Shown here piece after piece: positions 1-5,025 of a stretch of 5,115 bases of DNA. The stretch is from assembly GCA_905200645.1 (NCBI GenBank), contig CAJKLD010000042.1, positions 1 through 5,115 on the forward strand, in the 5' to 3' direction. The notes beneath the pieces are model-generated. The model had not been told where the DNA came from and did not search any database. It saw only the letters and a program-made list of their open reading frames with translations. Position 1 is the stretch's first letter, and each line of letters begins with the position of its first letter. A program made the translations under genes and the position numbers. This stretch comes from an uncultured Phascolarctobacterium sp. Its GTDB lineage: Bacteria; Bacillota; Negativicutes; Acidaminococcales; Acidaminococcaceae.

Positions 1-6
1 ACTATT

Positions 7-34
7 ATTATACGCTATTTCTCGTCAAAATCAA
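7..34 (-). promoter_or_regulatory. Candidate leftward sigma-70-type promoter at the window edge
   Basis: Read on the minus strand, TTGATT (29-34) and TATAAT (7-12) are separated by 16 bases, a close match to the housekeeping consensus. Transcription would start about at the first base of the window and run off the left edge, so the gene it serves is not visible. The site overlaps the end of the short ORF at 31-78. AT-rich intergenic DNA produces such matches by chance, hence the moderate confidence. Confidence 0.45.
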
Positions 35-78
35 CCATTTGTTGTGACAGAGCCATTGGTAAAAATATTTTTTTGCAT
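31..78 (-). CDS. Short 15-codon ORF with a strong ribosome binding site; leader peptide or gene remnant
   Basis: ATG at 78-76 is preceded on the minus strand by AAGGAGG (86-92) at about 7 bases, a near-perfect Shine-Dalgarno site. The peptide reads MQKNIFTNGSVTTNG and stops at TGA (31-33). The other two minus frames also close inside the window (TAG at 15-17, tandem TAA/TAA/TAG at 2-10), so no long gene can begin here even with a frameshift. A run of seven A lies just after the start codon; losing or gaining one A would give 20- or 23-codon peptides instead. It could be a leader peptide for a gene beyond the left edge, a genuine microprotein, or the remnant of a decayed gene. I do not recognise the sequence in any frame. 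Confidence 0.3.
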   Translation of the reverse strand: MQKNIFTNGSVTTNG

Positions 79-85
79 GCTACTT

Positions 86-92
86 CCTCCTT
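86..92 (-). promoter_or_regulatory. Strong Shine-Dalgarno site AAGGAGG
   Basis: The minus strand reads AAGGAGG seven bases before ATG at 78. It is among the best ribosome binding sites in the window, yet the ORF it serves is only 15 codons long. That contrast is why the short ORF is reported. Confidence 0.55.
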
Positions 93-146
93 GCGTGATT
101 TCTGGTGTATTGCGTATTTAAAGCGTATCTTCTAGAAGCTGGCTAT

Positions 147-173
147 ATTATAATATGCTTTTTTATATATCAA
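147..173 (-). promoter_or_regulatory. Candidate leftward promoter for the short ORF
   Basis: On the minus strand TTGATA (168-173) precedes TATAAT (147-152) by 15 bases; an overlapping TAATAT (145-150) would give 17. The -10 sits in a perfect 12-base palindrome ATATTATAATAT (145-156). A 10-base palindrome CTTCTAGAAG (129-138) lies close to the expected start point, where an operator would be. The resulting 5' leader of about 60 nt would contain the strong ribosome binding site at 86-92. Confidence 0.4.
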
Positions 174-230
174 ATGCCTATTTTTATCAGTAATAAATAC
201 TTCAAAAGCATTCAGTCGGTTATATTTCGC

Positions 231-271
231 CCAAAAATAAAACCTTGCCTTTTTAGCTTAGGCAAGGTTTT
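231..271 (-). terminator. Intrinsic terminator of the CoA-transferase/M48 operon
   Basis: AAAACCTTGCCT (239-250) pairs perfectly with AGGCAAGGTTTT (260-271), giving a 12-bp stem with a 9-nt loop. On the minus strand the stem is followed by a T-rich tract (TTTTATTTTT, 240-231). It lies ten bases past the protease stop codon at 281, where the operon should end. Confidence 0.9.
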
Positions 272-280
272 GTTTAATTT

Positions 281-1369
281 TTATTTCTTTTTACTTTTGC
301 TGTTTTTAGCTGCTGCTTTCGCATCGTTTTCGTTGGCGACTACCGCCCACTGACGCAGCAAATCGGCGCAGGCTCCAGCATAAGCTCCGGCGCTACCCCA
401 CGCGCCTGCATCCTGCGTATACAAGGTCAAAAGCTGAATATCGTCGTAATAAATATACGCATAGCTGCCATTATCATAAACTACAAAATAATTAGGATTG
501 ATGGTTCCGCGCTGGCGCACCGTCCACAAACTGCCTGCCAGCATATACGCGCGATATTTTGCTTTGGTATTGCCAATGCTTTGGTTAATATCAAAACGCC
601 AGTTACCCTCGGTAACGCTGGCATGGTCGTCGTCAACTACCGTAACGTCCGGATGAATATCATAGCTTTTCAGCTGTTTAACTACGCGCTTTACGCGTTC
701 TTCCGGCTCCGGATGGCTGCTGAACAAGCCGTAGCTGCCACCGCCGCCCTGCTGGGAAAGATCATCCAATTTTTGCACCGTAATCAGCATAGCGTAAGGA
801 TTAAAGCCGGCCTTAATAGTATTGTTTACGCCTTCCTTATCAGCGCCGCGTTCATCGGTACGGCTGTAGCCGGCAAACAGCGCCTGCTGGGCGGCCTGCA
901 CCAAACCAAGACCCTGCCCGCGGGTTGCAGCCAACAAAATTAACGAGGTCCACATTTGCTTTTCAATGGCGTTTACCGTATGCTTTTTGGCAACGTGCCC
1001 AACCTCGTGACCCAAAACTCCTGCCAGCTCTGTATCTGTCGGCATATAATCCAGCAGTCCTTTAAAAACATAAATAAAACCGCCGGGGCAGGCCAACGCA
1101 TTCACCTCGTTGCAGTTAAGCACCTTAAAGGAATAAGTGATATCGTCGCGTCCGCAAACTGCCGCCAAACGCTGGCCGATTCGGTTAACTCTTTCGTTTA
1201 AATTATAATCTTGCGATACGCCGTATTTAGCCTCCAAACTTTGAGCAGTCTGCCTGCCCATTTCAATCTCCTGTTCTTTACTGATGAGTCCGGCCTCCGC
1301 AGGCTGTACGCCGACAAAAAAGCAGCACGCCATTACAAAAGCTAAAAAAATTTTATAAAGCTTATTCAT
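281..1369 (-). CDS. Secreted M48-family zinc metalloprotease
   Basis: This is a 362-residue protein with an N-terminal signal peptide (about residues 1-26: Lys at 3 and 6, hydrophobic core 7-22, AEA cleavage motif at 24-26), so it acts outside the cytoplasmic membrane. The protease domain has the zinc motif HEVGH at 121-125. The third ligand is probably E173 in YSRTDERGAD (168-177), and SSHPEPEERV (217-226) is also typical of M48. The family cleaves misfolded or envelope proteins; the layout is closest to the periplasmic BepA/YfgC/LoiP type, not membrane-anchored HtpX, since no internal transmembrane pair is evident. Residues about 236-345 form a C-terminal region I do not recognise, rich in Tyr and Trp, followed by a lysine-rich tail. 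The start at 1369 is chosen because AGGAGG (1377-1382) sits 7 bases upstream; the in-frame ATG at 1402 lies inside the preceding gene and would put 11 polar residues before the signal peptide. It is second in an operon, 11 bases after the CoA-transferase. Confidence 0.92.
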   Translation of the reverse strand: MNKLYKIFLAFVMACCFFVGVQPAEAGLISKEQEIEMGRQTAQSLEAKYGVSQDYNLNERVNRIGQRLAAVCGRDDITYSFKVLNCNEVNALACPGGFIYVFKGLLDYMPTDTELAGVLGHEVGHVAKKHTVNAIEKQMWTSLILLAATRGQGLGLVQAAQQALFAGYSRTDERGADKEGVNNTIKAGFNPYAMLITVQKLDDLSQQGGGGSYGLFSSHPEPEERVKRVVKQLKSYDIHPDVTVVDDDHASVTEGNWRFDINQSIGNTKAKYRAYMLAGSLWTVRQRGTINPNYFVVYDNGSYAYIYYDDIQLLTLYTQDAGAWGSAGAYAGACADLLRQWAVVANENDAKAAAKNSKSKKK

Positions 1370-1376
1370 ATTCGCC

Positions 1377-1382
1377 CCTCCT
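1377..1382 (-). promoter_or_regulatory. M48 ribosome binding site overlapping the upstream stop codon
   Basis: On the minus strand AGGAGG (1382-1377) shares its first two bases with the TAG stop (1383-1381) of the CoA-transferase and lies 7 bases before the protease ATG at 1369. This fixes the protease start and implies translational coupling. Confidence 0.85.
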
Positions 1383-2523
1383 AAATTGCTCCCTCGCTGC
1401 ATAAAGCCGCAATAGCTGCTTCATCATAGCCAAGCTGCTGCAAAATTTCCTGCGTATGCTCGCCTAAATAAGGCGCGCGCCGGGAAATCACGCTTTGCGC
1501 CGCCGAAAATTTTACCGGTCCGCCGATATAACGCAGCTTGCCTAAATCACATTCCGCTTCCTGTAAAATTTGCTCCTGCTGCGTAAGCTGGCTTTGTAAA
1601 GCTTCCTCTAAGCTGCACACAGGCGTTACGCAGAATTCTGCGCCGCCTATCAATTCCAGCCATTTGGCTTGAGTTTTAGCGGCAATTTTATCTGCCACCA
1701 ATTTTTTAATTTCCTCGCCGTGAGCAAAATCAAACTGCCGCTTTTCTAATTCCGCACAGCCGATTAAATCGCAAAAGCGCTGCCAAAATTTAGGCTCAAT
1801 AGTACCCACGGTCAAAAAGCGACCATCCTTAGTGCGATAAATATTATAATAATGCGCAGTGCGCCCAAAAGGCGCATCGCCGGTTTCGGCGCAGCCCCAC
1901 AAGGAGCTGATGCCCGTCACCTGCATGGACAGCGCCGTAGCGTAAAGATTAACGTCCAAATGCTGTCCCTCTCCCGTGCGTTCGCGGGCAAACAGCGCCA
2001 TAGCAATGCCGCTTAAAGCGTTCAAGCCGCTACCAATGGCCGAAACCTGCACTTCGCTGACGCAGGCGCCTCCCACATCATCCAAGCTGTTGAGACCAGC
2101 CAAGCCAATCACATTCAAATCGTGCGCAGGCTTGTGGCAATGCTGCCCAAAGCCGGTGATGGAACAATATACCAGGCGCGGATTAATTTGCCGCACGCTT
2201 GCGTAATCCAAACCGTAACGCGCCAAATATCCCGGCCTAAAGCCCTCAAGAAAAACATCCGCGTCCCGGAGCAGCTTTAGCAGCAGCTCCCTGCCGCCGG
2301 TTTTTTTTAAATTTAAGGCAACGCCGCGCTTATTGCGGTTAAGCATCATATGCCAATAACTCATACCAGCCGCTTTTTCCGGCCAGAACCTGCGCGTAGC
2401 ATCGCCATCAAGATCCTCTATCTTAATAACTTCGGCGCCGTAATCCCCCAAAAGCATACCGCAGTATTGCCCCGGCAGCCACTTGGAAAAATCTATTACC
2501 TTAACCCCTTCCAGCAGCTTCAT
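1381..2523 (-). CDS. CaiB/BaiF-family (class III) CoA-transferase, AMACR-like subgroup
   Basis: This 380-residue protein has the normal length for the family, which moves CoA between carboxylic acids or, in the alpha-methylacyl-CoA racemase (AMACR) branch, epimerises acyl-CoAs. Family signatures in order are LLEGVKVIDFS at the N-terminus, LGDYGAEVIKIE (25-36), the block around NRNKRGVALNLK (62-73), EGFRPG (93-98), ITGFGQ (122-127), the active-site HD (H134-D135), ERTGEGQ (181-187), DGRFLTVGTIEPKFW in the middle, and PYLGEHTQEIL near the C-terminus. H134 and the Glu in TIEP match the racemase branch. However, the Asp expected about 30 residues after the His is absent; the region is VQVSAIGSG with Ser161/Ala162. 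I infer a CoA-transferase rather than an active racemase; the acyl substrate is unknown. The start ATG at 2523 is chosen because GGGAG (2532-2536) lies 8 bases upstream; ATG 2529 is too close to it and GTG 2538 overlaps it. It is the first gene of an operon with the M48 protease. Confidence 0.92.
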   Translation of the reverse strand: MKLLEGVKVIDFSKWLPGQYCGMLLGDYGAEVIKIEDLDGDATRRFWPEKAAGMSYWHMMLNRNKRGVALNLKKTGGRELLLKLLRDADVFLEGFRPGYLARYGLDYASVRQINPRLVYCSITGFGQHCHKPAHDLNVIGLAGLNSLDDVGGACVSEVQVSAIGSGLNALSGIAMALFARERTGEGQHLDVNLYATALSMQVTGISSLWGCAETGDAPFGRTAHYYNIYRTKDGRFLTVGTIEPKFWQRFCDLIGCAELEKRQFDFAHGEEIKKLVADKIAAKTQAKWLELIGGAEFCVTPVCSLEEALQSQLTQQEQILQEAECDLGKLRYIGGPVKFSAAQSVISRRAPYLGEHTQEILQQLGYDEAAIAALCSEGAI

Positions 2524-2564
2524 CAGCATCACTCCCACTAGTTTGTGTAAATTCTTTTGAGATA

Positions 2565-2593
2565 ATCATACAATATTCTAAGAAAAATGTCAC
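2565..2593 (-). promoter_or_regulatory. Promoter of the CoA-transferase/M48 operon
   Basis: On the minus strand GTGACA (2588-2593) and TATGAT (2565-2570) are separated by exactly 17 bases, each one mismatch from consensus. Transcription would begin near 2558, leaving a leader of about 35 nt to ATG 2523. It sits back to back with the rightward thiW promoter. Confidence 0.7.
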
Positions 2594-2609
2594 TATTTCT
2601 TTTTTTGCT

Positions 2610-2638
2610 TTCCTTAAAACAGAGAAAAATGGTATAAT
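2610..2638 (+). promoter_or_regulatory. Extended -10 promoter of the thiW operon
   Basis: TATAAT (2633-2638) is perfect and is preceded by TGG, giving the extended -10 TGGTATAAT (2630-2638). The -35 region at 2610-2615 (TTCCTT) is weak, which the extended -10 would compensate. The start point is expected near 2645, about 33 nt before the thiW ATG. Confidence 0.7.
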
Positions 2639-2652
2639 ATTGCTGAAATATT
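2636..2652 (+). promoter_or_regulatory. Candidate operator: AATATT-N5-AATATT symmetric element
   Basis: AATATT (2636-2641) and AATATT (2647-2652) form a symmetric pair separated by 5 bases. The pair overlaps the end of the -10 and the expected start point of the thiW promoter, where an ArsR-family repressor normally binds. The regulator encoded by the third gene of this operon is the obvious candidate. AT-rich hexamers recur by chance, so this is tentative. Confidence 0.3.
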
Positions 2653-2677
2653 TTTAGGTGAGAAATGAGGAAATGCT

Positions 2678-3169
2678 ATGCAGCTTCGCAAATTAACATC
2701 TGCATCACTTTTAATTGCCATCGGCACGCTAAGCGCCCATTTAATTTATATTCCCGCAGGAGTTTCTAAATGCTTTCCTGTACAGCATGCCATCAATGTC
2801 ATGGGCGCCGTGCTTTTAGGCCACGATTACGCCGTGGCCATTGCTTTTTTAATTTCCTGTCTACGCAATATGTTCGGCACCGGCTCGCTTTTGGCCTTTC
2901 CCGGCAGTATGATAGGCGCGTTTTTTGCAGGTCTAGCGTATAAGCATTATAAAAATATTCCTGCGGCCATGGCCGGCGAAATTTTCGGTACGGGTATTGT
3001 GGGCGGCTTAGCAGCTTGGCTACTTGCCCTCGTTTTGTTAGGCAGCAAGACCGTGGCCTGGTTTTTTATTCCGCCGTTTTTAGTCAGCACTATCGGCGGC
3101 AGCATTATTGCGGGACTGCTTTTAAAAAGCGGTGTCCTCGCCCGGCTTAAAGCTAAGGAAGGTAAATAA
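2678..3169 (+). CDS. thiW: ECF transporter S component ThiW
   Basis: A 163-residue integral membrane protein, full length for ThiW, the substrate-capture subunit of an energy-coupling-factor transporter. ThiW is assigned, mainly from genome context in earlier work, to uptake of the thiazole moiety of thiamine; it would share EcfA/EcfA'/EcfT modules encoded elsewhere. Visible hallmarks are IPAGVSKCFPVQHAINV (25-41), VLLGHDY (45-51), LRNMFGTGSLLAFPGSMIGA (62-81), GEIFGTGIVGG (100-110) and IPPFLVSTIGGSIIAGLLL (131-149). Hydrophobic segments fall at about 8-26, 37-60, 70-88, 97-121 and 126-149. The start is supported by GAGG (2667-2670) with a 7-base spacer. It is the first gene of a three-gene operon; the stop TAA is immediately followed by the next ATG. 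The leader is about 33 nt and contains no TPP riboswitch. The family call is confident; the substrate is inferred from the family. Confidence 0.93.
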   Translation: MQLRKLTSASLLIAIGTLSAHLIYIPAGVSKCFPVQHAINVMGAVLLGHDYAVAIAFLISCLRNMFGTGSLLAFPGSMIGAFFAGLAYKHYKNIPAAMAGEIFGTGIVGGLAAWLLALVLLGSKTVAWFFIPPFLVSTIGGSIIAGLLLKSGVLARLKAKEGK

Positions 3170-3460
3170 ATGTCCTTTCATCAAATTGTAACCTATTTGC
3201 TCTACGGCTTAAGCGGCATTTTTTTCGGTATCTTTGCCTCGCGCTACAGCGTACTTTCCGCGCTCAAACTTAAAGCAAGCTGGAAGGAAGAAGGCTTAAC
3301 GGGATTGTCAGACTGTCTGCCGCAAATACTTTTTCTTTTCGTCAGTTTCTTTTTATTTCCCTCTTGGTTTTTAACTAGAACCACCACAGGCGGTTTTACC
3401 TATTATGTATGTCTTTTATTTTTTTTCAATAAAGGACTGCGTATACACAGCAATAAGTAA
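3170..3460 (+). CDS. Small membrane protein of unknown function, translationally coupled to thiW
   Basis: The product has 96 residues and I do not recognise the family. It has a hydrophobic segment at about 6-23, a short polar, lysine-containing stretch (about 33-46), a second strongly hydrophobic segment at about 50-68 and a third at about 76-87, ending in a basic tail. This predicts two or three membrane spans. The ATG abuts the thiW stop codon with no gap, and GGAAGG (3157-3162) inside the end of thiW provides a ribosome binding site 7 bases upstream. The tight coupling, and the fact that no frame overlaps it better, make it a likely real gene. It may work with ThiW, but nothing in the sequence proves this. 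Confidence 0.75.
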   Translation: MSFHQIVTYLLYGLSGIFFGIFASRYSVLSALKLKASWKEEGLTGLSDCLPQILFLFVSFFLFPSWFLTRTTTGGFTYYVCLLFFFNKGLRIHSNK

Positions 3461-3474
3461 AAGCAGGTGACATT

Positions 3475-3801
3475 ATGCATATTCATCAACACAAGCTTCC
3501 TCTGCCCGGGCAGAAGGACGAAAAATATATCCAACCCATGGCCGACACCTTCAAGGTGCTCAGCGACCCTACGCGCATCCGCATTCTGGCTCTTTTAGCG
3601 CATCAGGAGATGTGCGTAACCTGTATCGCCGAAGCTTTAGACATGACGCACTCCGCTATCAGCCATCAGCTGAGACTTTTACGCACTGCTAATTTAGTAA
3701 AATTCACTAAGGAGGGCAAGGAAGTTATTTATTCCTTAGACGACGCTCACGTGCTCAGACTTTTCGACCAAGCGCTGGATCATGTAAAGCATAAAATCTA
3801 G
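3475..3801 (+). CDS. ArsR/SmtB-family metal-responsive transcriptional regulator, CzrA-type
   Basis: A 108-residue winged-helix repressor, typical length for the family; such dimers bind operator DNA and let go when metal binds. FKVLSDPTRIRILALLA (26-42) is the family start signature; MTHSAISHQLRLLR (57-70) is the recognition helix; KFTKEGKEVIYSL (76-88) is the wing. The C-terminal helix carries D90-x-H92-x10-H103-x2-H106, the complete alpha-5 site that binds zinc or cobalt in Staphylococcus CzrA. Before the recognition helix, EMCVTC (45-50) resembles the ELCVC metal motif of CadC/ArsR, but the second Cys (C50) is shifted by one. The N-terminus is histidine-rich (H2, H4, H6). AGGTGA (3465-3470) precedes the ATG by 4 bases. 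The gene follows the small membrane protein by 14 bases and is the last in the thiW operon, so it probably autoregulates it. Zinc is inferred from the ligands; cobalt or nickel are alternatives. Confidence 0.93.
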   Translation: MHIHQHKLPLPGQKDEKYIQPMADTFKVLSDPTRIRILALLAHQEMCVTCIAEALDMTHSAISHQLRLLRTANLVKFTKEGKEVIYSLDDAHVLRLFDQALDHVKHKI

Positions 3802-3807
3802 TAAACT

Positions 3808-3855
3808 AAAATAACCCTTCTGCAACCCTTTTGCAGCAGAAGGGTTATTTTTATA
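3808..3855 (+). terminator. Strong intrinsic terminator of the thiW operon, possibly bidirectional
   Basis: Positions 3808-3823 pair with 3836-3851 in an uninterrupted 16-bp stem (core ACCCTTCTGC/GCAGAAGGGT) with a 12-nt loop, followed by more T on the plus strand. It starts 6 bases after the arsR stop. Leftward transcripts from the gene ending at 3981 would meet the same stem followed by TTATTTTAGTTT, so it may serve both converging units. Confidence 0.9.
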
Positions 3856-3877
3856 CGCAAATATGCAGCTAAAATTA

Positions 3878-3926
3878 TTGCCGCCAACGTAGCATATACT
3901 ATTATTTCAGCACGAACATTTGTTCC
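3878..3926 (+). promoter_or_regulatory. Promoter-like sequence with an ArsR-type operator-like palindrome
   Basis: TTGCCG (3878-3883), 16 bases, TATTAT (3900-3905) forms a possible rightward promoter. Just downstream is GAACATTTGTTC (3914-3925), a GAACA-TT-TGTTC inverted repeat that resembles the TGAACA..TGTTCA core of many ArsR/SmtB operators. A related copy, ACAAATGTT (3953-3961), follows. No gene of useful length starts downstream on the plus strand, so its role is open: a small RNA, an antisense transcript to the lipoprotein gene, or coincidence. Confidence 0.25.
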
Positions 3927-3980
3927 TAGCGCGCTTTGCAACAAGAAAAATTACAAATGTTTTTGCTGTTATATTTGAAA

Positions 3981-4991
3981 TCATTTTGCTTCTAACCATT
4001 GTCTAATAATTTCACTTTTATAAGTAGATGTCCAGCTTAAATCATCGGCCGGCACCTGCACGTTGCCCACAAGCTTTTTGCGGTCATCATTATAAGGATA
4101 ATTTTTTACATGCCACATATAATGATAACCATTTTTCGGCAAAAGCTCTGCGCCTGCATCGCTCATAAGATAATCAAGAAATTCCTTAGCAGTTTCTTCA
4201 TGGGGCGCTCCCTTTAAAATTGCGGCGCCCGTCAAAATATTGCGATTAGCATCTTTAGGCACGGTAGCGAACAAATGACTGTGGCGGTTTTCCATAATCA
4301 AAGCATAGTCCAAAGGCACAACGGCTACAGTCTTTTTGCCAATATATACTTTATCCACGGCTTCACCAAAACCAGAAGTGTATTCGGGATGTTGACCATT
4401 TAATTTTGCAGCATAGGCTAGGGCTTCTTCCTTGCCCCGCAGCTGCCAAATGGCTGTCAGCATACTAAAGCTGGAGCCGCCCAGCGAAAAATCTGCCATA
4501 GTGATTTCGTCCTTCAGCTCCGGCGCCAGCAGCTCTTCCCATGTTTCCGGCGCATATAAGCCGTAAGCATGTAGGTTATGCTTATTGCTAAGCAAAGCTA
4601 TATATCTTAAATATAGGCTCGTCCATTCGCCTGTACGATTGCGCAGTTCCGCCGGCACCTTATAAGATTCCTTAGCCAAATATGGCTGCAAAATATTCTG
4701 CTCATCAGCCAAGAAGTATTCTTCACTGGTGCCGCCCAGCCACACGTCAATCTTATGCTGACGCAAATAATCAAAACGCTGCTGCTGACTGCCGCCCGGC
4801 AAATAGCTGATTATAACTTTCGCATTAAAAGCCTTAGCGTAACTAGCAGCAATCAATTCCGTAAAAGCCTTATTCATACTGCTGCATAAAGTCAGTTCTT
4901 TTATTTCTTTTTTATCTTCTTTACCACAGGAAGCCAAAAGCAAAAATGCTAACAGCAAGCCTATTATTTTAGCAAAAGCACTTTTTCGCAT
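3981..4991 (-). CDS. ABC transporter substrate-binding lipoprotein, Fe3+/AfuA-like type
   Basis: The product has 336 residues. The N-terminus (MRKSAFAK, hydrophobic 9-19) ends in the lipobox LASC with the lipidated cysteine at C22, so it is anchored to the outer face of the cytoplasmic membrane. The body follows the extracellular solute-binding fold of the ferric-iron/aminoethylphosphonate group: ELTLCSSMNKAFTELIAASYAKAF (32-55), IDVWLGGTSEEYFLADEQN (81-99), APETWEELLAPELKDEITMADFSLGG (147-172), AVVPLDYALI (223-232), and GAAILKGAPHEETAKEFLDYLMSDAGAELL (255-284). The iron-binding tyrosine pair of FbpA cannot be identified with certainty, although YHYMW (289-293) lies near the C-terminus, so the ligand is uncertain. 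No permease or ATPase is adjacent in the window, and it has its own promoter, so it looks monocistronic. The start ATG 4991 has AAAGGCGG about 8 bases upstream and gives the natural lysine/arginine-rich signal start. Confidence 0.9.
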   Translation of the reverse strand: MRKSAFAKIIGLLLAFLLLASCGKEDKKEIKELTLCSSMNKAFTELIAASYAKAFNAKVIISYLPGGSQQQRFDYLRQHKIDVWLGGTSEEYFLADEQNILQPYLAKESYKVPAELRNRTGEWTSLYLRYIALLSNKHNLHAYGLYAPETWEELLAPELKDEITMADFSLGGSSFSMLTAIWQLRGKEEALAYAAKLNGQHPEYTSGFGEAVDKVYIGKKTVAVVPLDYALIMENRHSHLFATVPKDANRNILTGAAILKGAPHEETAKEFLDYLMSDAGAELLPKNGYHYMWHVKNYPYNDDRKKLVGNVQVPADDLSWTSTYKSEIIRQWLEAK

Positions 4992-5015
4992 TCTTTAATC
5001 CGCCTTTCTGTTAAC

Positions 5016-5024
5016 ATTATACCA
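5016..5024 (-). promoter_or_regulatory. Extended -10 promoter of the substrate-binding lipoprotein gene
   Basis: On the minus strand TGGTATAAT (5024-5016) is a perfect extended -10, identical to that of thiW at 2630-2638. No recognisable -35 exists at the proper distance because that region (about 5038-5044) lies inside the adjoining terminator hairpin. The leader would be about 18 nt to ATG 4991. Confidence 0.65.
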
Positions 5025-5025
5025 T

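Noticed and set aside
149..154. Plus-strand promoter using the TATAAT at 149-154
   Set aside because: The -10 is part of a palindrome and reads on both strands, but no -35 lies at the proper distance on the plus strand and no gene follows; the minus-strand reading has both a -35 and a ribosome binding site downstream.
105..353. 82-codon plus-strand ORF
   Set aside because: It has no ribosome binding site, runs across the terminator at 239-271 and overlaps the 3' end of the protease gene antisense. The composition is that of AT-rich noncoding DNA.
581..1201. Two plus-strand ORFs antisense to the M48 gene (581-943 and 956-1201)
   Set aside because: The opposite strand encodes a clear M48 protease with catalytic motifs; these ORFs have no ribosome binding sites or recognisable content.
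1370..1402. Upstream ATG at 1402 as protease start
   Set aside because: It lies within the CoA-transferase gene, lacks a ribosome binding site and would put polar residues before a normal signal peptide; the ATG at 1369 has AGGAGG at 7 bases.
2524..2538. GTG 2538 or ATG 2529 as CoA-transferase start
   Set aside because: The GGGAG ribosome binding site at 2532-2536 overlaps or abuts these codons; only ATG 2523 is at a proper distance, and it begins at the family's conserved N-terminus.
1976..2541. Plus-strand ORFs 1976-2206 and 2350-2541
   Set aside because: They are antisense shadows of the CoA-transferase, which has family motifs throughout.
2541..2677. TPP riboswitch upstream of thiW
   Set aside because: No CUGAGA-type aptamer motifs are seen, and the clear promoter leaves only about 33 nt of leader.
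3958..3996. 12-codon plus-strand ORF starting at ATG 3958
   Set aside because: It has no ribosome binding site, a low-complexity hydrophobic sequence, and overlaps the end of the lipoprotein gene.
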